Source of the DNA: JBOHWJ01 sp050736615
Lineage (GTDB): Bacteria; Desulfobacterota; Binatia; Binatales; Binataceae
Length of the DNA stretch: 15,370 nucleotides
Direction of reading: 5' to 3'
Assembly (NCBI GenBank): GCA_050736615.1
Contig: JBOHWL010000008.1
Location: 1-15,370, forward strand
Below are positions 15,115-15,370 of the stretch, piece after piece. Position 1 is the stretch's first letter; the number at the start of each line of letters is the position of its first letter. The translations under genes were made by a program, and so were the position numbers. The notes below the pieces were generated by a model. The model ran no database searches and was not told where the DNA came from. It worked only from the letters and a program-made list of their open reading frames with translations.

Positions 15115-15249
15115 GTGCCGCTAGCCTCGCGCGCCGGCCAGTCAATACGCGTATACGGCGGCAAAATCGCCAACGGCTGGCCGCTGATCCTCAGGAACTG
15201 GTCGGCTCTCCTGGCGCGCTTCACGCTTGGCCGGCTGAGCAGTCGCTGA
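15115..15249 (+). CDS. Doubtful 44-residue ORF after the phosphoesterase
   Basis: The frame starts at GTG 15115, one base after the phosphoesterase stop, and ends at TGA 15247-15249. GGAG (15101-15104) lies 10 bases before it, inside the upstream gene. The product has a basic, aromatic composition (WPLILRNWSALLARFTLGR) without a recognised domain. An overlapping minus-strand frame (15369 down to 15142) is equally open. It could be a small coupled gene or chance. Confidence 0.2.
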   Translation: MPLASRAGQSIRVYGGKIANGWPLILRNWSALLARFTLGRLSSR

Positions 15250-15370
15250 ATTCAAAGGCTCGGCGATTTGCAAATTCGTGAGCCTCAGGCCTAGAAGTTT
15301 GCCACTTAGTGCCTCGGAGAACCACCACTGATGACTCCAATCGAAGGCGTTCGCATCCGCTTTGATCACG
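15250..15370. other. Right edge, possible start or end of a gene
   Basis: An ATG at 15331, with GGAGA at 15317-15321, opens a plus-strand frame MTPIEGVRIRFDH that runs off the window. On the minus strand a frame also enters from the edge and contains KLLGLRLTNL, faintly like the C-terminal end of Y-family polymerases. Neither can be confirmed from this length. Confidence 0.25.

Overview
The window looks like a chromosomal segment of a GC-rich, Gram-negative bacterium. An outer-membrane chaperone (SurA-type) and a secreted PDZ protein imply a periplasm. The mix of accessory catabolic genes, short GC-rich intergenic repeats and a mfd-surA-pdxA-uvrA run suggests a Desulfobacterota- or Binatota-like soil or sediment lineage. 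That placement is inference; no rRNA or other decisive marker is present.

Left part (1-4948) is accessory in character. A DUF5925-like AAA+ ATPase (304-1413) has a strong Shine-Dalgarno that sits better for a CTG codon at 289 than for its first ATG, and a possible 22-codon ORF follows it. Next come a LinB-type haloalkane dehalogenase with all five catalytic residues (1633-2523), a 435-bp intergenic region packed with repeats, a PaaG-like enoyl-CoA hydratase/isomerase (2959-3744) and, convergent to it, a D-2-hydroxyacid dehydrogenase (3759-4763, minus). A short repeat with the core AGTCCGCGA occurs in three of the intergenic regions of this part.

Middle and right part (4949-15113) is all plus strand. 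A secreted stand-alone PDZ protein (4949-5668) precedes a probable operon: mfd (transcription-repair coupling factor), surA-like PPIase, pdxA (vitamin B6 synthesis) and uvrA (excision-repair damage recognition), with gaps of 4, 13 and 65 bp. A CpdA/COG2129-like metallophosphoesterase follows 88 bp after uvrA. Mfd and UvrA act in the same pathway: Mfd removes stalled RNA polymerase and recruits UvrA to the lesion. The surA-pdxA adjacency also occurs in E. coli. A dyad overlapping an extended -10-like element lies upstream of mfd.

The last 257 bp hold one doubtful small ORF and possibly the edge of another gene. No rRNA, tRNA, CRISPR array, transposase or prophage gene was seen. Most of the window is recognisable. 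The least explained parts are the AAA+ ATPase with its small downstream ORF, the intergenic repeat family, and the PDZ protein with a long insertion.
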